DNA from: an uncultured Eubacteriales bacterium
GTDB lineage: Bacteria; Bacillota; Clostridia; Monoglobales; Monoglobaceae
Length of the DNA stretch: 44,310 nucleotides
Direction: 5' to 3'
Assembly: GCA_958352815.1 (NCBI GenBank)
Contig: CATWQA010000014.1
Span: 1-44,310 of the forward strand
Position numbers and translations under genes: made by a program
Shown here: in pieces, positions 41,877-44,310 of the stretch
How the letters are laid out: every line of letters begins with the position of its first letter
Position numbering within the stretch: position 1 is the first letter of the stretch
Notes under the pieces: generated by a model
The model's input: the letters and a program-made list of their open reading frames with translations, nothing else
What the model was told of the DNA's origin: nothing
The model's database searches: none

Positions 41877-43040
41877 CTATTTCTCCAATGCTTCATATAA
41901 ATATTTTTTTGACATCTCACGAAAAACAGTCAGTTTTTCACTTATATCATCTAAATCCATATTTCTGTTTAAGATTTCTTCAACATTTTCATTTCCTGCA
42001 AGCACTCGATTTCTAATTCCAAAAATATCAGCCAAGTTATATATCCTCGAATTCGTCGATAATTTTTCCGTATCACTATGCCTGGTAAATGTAAAAAAAA
42101 TCTTCTGATTTATAATCGAGAAAACTGTGCCATGGAACGAGTCAGTCAACACGTACGAAGCATTTCTAATAAGGTTTACAAAATCATCCGGACCCACATC
42201 AAACGGTGTTTCATCCGCATACCCATCGTCATTCGAAACATATTGCTCACAATGAAGCAAAGCTACTATTTTTAAACCTGTTCTCTTTTTTAGTTCTACG
42301 GCAATCTCACGATGTCGCTTTATTTTACCGAGAAAATAGCAAAATATATATCCACCTTTTACAATTGACTTTGGCGGAATAGCTTTTAACCACTCCTCTT
42401 TAGACAACAGCATTGTCGGGTCACAAACTAAAGAGCACTCTCTTCCTGTTATGTTTTTAAATATTTCCTGACCGGTGGTTTCTCTCACTGATACTTTTTG
42501 AAATCTGTCCAAAAAAAGTTTTGTCTGCTTATTCATACTATCAGGAAATTTTGAAATACCGAAGCTCGTAGCAAATGCTATTTTAGAGATATTGTCCGGT
42601 ACAAAAGATAATGTATAATAATCTGCTACAATGTTCGACGGCAGCCAAAGCTGATCACTTCCGACTATTACTGCACTACATTGATTAGTATACGCAGTAA
42701 GGCTTTCCCAATCAGGTAATAATTCCGATATCTTAATATATTTTCTTCTGAATAGATCTGTTTTGTCAGCTCTTTTCTTCAAAAGACAAGCATATTTTTT
42801 ATTTATTTTTCGAAATATACTCTTTTTTATTCTACCGGCTTTATTCAAAATTACAGAAAAGTCTTTTGCCACTTTTATATAATATTTTATTTTTCTGTTT
42901 TCAATTTCTTTCTTAATGCCATCTATGCAAATGTTCTCTACCTCATATCCGAAATCTTCAATACCTTTTTGAAGCGCATAAGTTTGTAATAAGCTTCCAT
43001 AATTAGACATAAAATAGCACGACGCTATTGCAACTTCCAT
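41877..43040 (-). CDS. Polysaccharide pyruvyl transferase
   Basis: About 387 aa. ASCYFMSNYGSLLQTYALQKGIEDFGYEVENI is the family N-terminus; AVIVGSDQLWLPSN, ISVRETTGQEIF-type and SYVLTDSFHGTVFSIINQKIFF complete it. It adds pyruvate ketals from PEP to sugars. In Gram-positives such pyruvylation of wall polysaccharide creates SLH-binding sites, and an SLH protein lies at 11-12.6 kb; the link is inference. Start uncertain: ATG 43040 (METHIONINE before EVAIAS) or ATG 43055 with GGAG very close; 43109 is too long. Confidence 0.9.
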   Translation of the reverse strand: MEVAIASCYFMSNYGSLLQTYALQKGIEDFGYEVENICIDGIKKEIENRKIKYYIKVAKDFSVILNKAGRIKKSIFRKINKKYACLLKKRADKTDLFRRKYIKISELLPDWESLTAYTNQCSAVIVGSDQLWLPSNIVADYYTLSFVPDNISKIAFATSFGISKFPDSMNKQTKLFLDRFQKVSVRETTGQEIFKNITGRECSLVCDPTMLLSKEEWLKAIPPKSIVKGGYIFCYFLGKIKRHREIAVELKKRTGLKIVALLHCEQYVSNDDGYADETPFDVGPDDFVNLIRNASYVLTDSFHGTVFSIINQKIFFTFTRHSDTEKLSTNSRIYNLADIFGIRNRVLAGNENVEEILNRNMDLDDISEKLTVFREMSKKYLYEALEK

Positions 43041-43167
43041 TTTTCTCAACCCCATTATCTCCGTAATTATCCGACTTTTGCTAACATGTACAATATTGAC
43101 CGATCGCAACTAAAATCTTTTAATATTAGATGTCTCATAATGTGATTTTTAATTTTATCATATACAT

Positions 43168-44064
43168 TTATTCGTTTATAGGCAACGTTAAAAACGACCC
43201 TATTTCACGGTCATATTCTTCCTCCTCAAACGGCGTAAAACCACTTCCGGGAGAAAAAGTAAGTTCACCAAAAAGGACCTGACCGTCTACTTCGTAAAAG
43301 TCTGTCCTGCAAAAGGGTATACCATTTGATAGCATTTCTCCTAATTTTATCATTTCATCAAGCTTCTGTGGCCTTGCGGGCAATATTTCAAATTCTGCAT
43401 AATCATTTCTCGTGTACTTAGCAGGTCTCCAATCCAACGTCACAAAATTGATACGTGCCGTTGAGTGATCGGTTAAACCTTGAGAAAGGTACAAAAATCC
43501 TGCTTTTCCGTTAAAGCAATATAGCTTATAGTCTTTTAACTCTATGCCGGGTTCATCTTCTAAATACTTTTCAGCAATTATCCTCGGTTTTACATTTTTA
43601 TAAGGCCATTCTCTGCCAACCCAATAAAAATTACATTTTAATGAGCGTTCAATTTTTTTCTTTGCTTTCTTCATATCCAACGTGCTCTTATCCTTACAAA
43701 TCACAAGTCCGCCGGAATCATGTGTGCACTTCAACACAAACCGGTTTGGCAAAGAATCAAAGTCTATTTCATTAAAGTGATCCCACACCCCCAGTGTCGG
43801 AATTATATACTCATCTCCAATTATCGAAGCTACATACTTCTTTACCTCATATTTATCTACCATCATAGTGTATTCCGGTCTTCTGTCATGTAATTTCAGC
43901 CACTGTAATTTTTCATTAAAAGTCTGCGGATTATTTAGATCTAATTTTTTCCCCATGCGAAGTCTATACATAAGTTTCAAATAAGGCTCGTCCGGAATGA
44001 AGCTAAAAATTTTCATCAAGCTGTTAATATTCTCACGATTCTTAACAAGCTTTTTTATATTCAT
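43168..44064 (-). CDS. TupA-like ATP-grasp protein
   Basis: 298 aa. The family features are NPQTFNEKLQWLKLHDRRPEYTMMVDKYEVKKYV, LPNRFVLKCTHDSGGLVICKDK and FCRTDFYEVDGQVLFGELTFSPGSGF (ATP-grasp catalytic end). TupA is named from teichuronopeptide synthesis; relatives ligate amino acids or similar groups to polysaccharide (family knowledge, product not determined). GAGGTG lies before the start. Confidence 0.9.
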   Translation of the reverse strand: MNIKKLVKNRENINSLMKIFSFIPDEPYLKLMYRLRMGKKLDLNNPQTFNEKLQWLKLHDRRPEYTMMVDKYEVKKYVASIIGDEYIIPTLGVWDHFNEIDFDSLPNRFVLKCTHDSGGLVICKDKSTLDMKKAKKKIERSLKCNFYWVGREWPYKNVKPRIIAEKYLEDEPGIELKDYKLYCFNGKAGFLYLSQGLTDHSTARINFVTLDWRPAKYTRNDYAEFEILPARPQKLDEMIKLGEMLSNGIPFCRTDFYEVDGQVLFGELTFSPGSGFTPFEEEEYDREIGSFLTLPINE

Positions 44065-44106
44065 TTATTTTCACCTCATAAAGATATAATAAAAAATGAA
44101 TTGTAA

Positions 44107-44310
44107 TCATATTCTTTTCAACTCTTTTAAGTACGCCTCAACAACAATTTGTCGATCATATTCACGCACCATCTTTTCTCTACCTGCTAAGCCCATTTGT
44201 TCTCTTTCACTATTTGAAAGAGAAATAAAACTTTTCATTTTTTTGATAAGATCTTCACTGCTTCTTTCTTTAACTAAAAATCCACTTATCCCGTCATCCA
44301 CCGCTTCTCT
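44107..44310 (-). CDS. Glycosyltransferase, GT4, partial (C-terminal end)
   Basis: Only the last 67 residues are in the window; the reading frame is open to the window edge. EAVDDGISGFLVKERSSEDLIKKM is the usual GT4 donor-domain end after the EX7E motif, followed by the C-terminal helix. The N-terminal domain lies beyond 44310. Confidence 0.85.
   Translation of the reverse strand, partial: REAVDDGISGFLVKERSSEDLIKKMKSFISLSNSEREQMGLAGREKMVREYDRQIVVEAYLKELKRI

Noticed and set aside
1..44310. tRNA, rRNA, transposase or phage genes
   Set aside because: I looked for tRNA T-loop sequences, transposase motifs and integrase signatures and saw none; a tRNAscan or HMM search would be decisive.

Overview
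The window looks like a chromosomal segment of an anaerobic, low-to-medium GC Firmicute (Clostridia, probably a gut Oscillospiraceae-like lineage; inference). The signs are Gram-positive sigma-A promoters and strong AGGAGG ribosome sites, an HxlR regulator, a BlaI/M56 pair, an SLH-domain protein, copper-amine-oxidase-like stalk domains, an acetyl-type MetA, and many hairpin-rich intergenic spacers. I saw no tRNA, rRNA, transposase, phage gene or CRISPR array.

Layout. 0.1-3.4 kb: nth diverges from the glyA-rarA pair. 3.5-8.5 kb: a secreted stalk/DHHW fusion, an AI-2E-type permease, metA, a zinc-ribbon protein and a DUF2085 membrane protein. 8.9-12.6 kb: a BlaI repressor, an M56 membrane peptidase and a secreted SLH protein, behind a promoter carrying two dyads. 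12.6-18.8 kb (minus strand): gmd-fcl-manC-manA-pgm, a complete route from fructose-6-phosphate to GDP-L-fucose. 19.0-23.9 kb (minus): five secreted or surface-type genes behind a consensus promoter, made of a tandemly duplicated two-gene unit followed by a leucine-rich-repeat protein. 24.3-27.7 kb: an HxlR regulator, a zinc-macrodomain ADP-ribosylhydrolase overlapping a class M sirtuin (SirTM), and a degenerate metallo-beta-lactamase-fold protein. 27.8-32.8 kb (minus): a response regulator with degenerate GGDEF and intact EAL, a small secreted protein and a three-domain PTS transporter. 33.0-44.3 kb (minus, visibly more AT-rich): a capsule or exopolysaccharide locus with a GT11 fucosyltransferase, acetyltransferase, Wzx flippase, Wzy-like polymerase, several glycosyltransferases, an F420-dehydrogenase-like Fe-S protein, a pyruvyl transferase, a TupA-like ATP-grasp protein and a glycosyltransferase cut by the window end.

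How they work together. The GDP-fucose operon very probably feeds the GT11 enzyme in the capsule locus 14 kb away. The HxlR, macrodomain/SirTM and MBL-like genes form a likely regulon: two promoters about 1.8 kb apart share a nearly identical dyad (GTAA-N6-CAC-N6-GTG-N6-TTAC) placed the same way over a TTTACA-17-TATAAT-type promoter. This is the best candidate for a little-described system, a redox- or electrophile-controlled protein ADP-ribosylation module without the GcvH-L and lipoate-ligase genes that accompany SirTM in Staphylococcus and Streptococcus. A second unusual locus is the duplicated secreted-gene unit, where the small gene is almost identical in both copies while the partner gene has diverged strongly.
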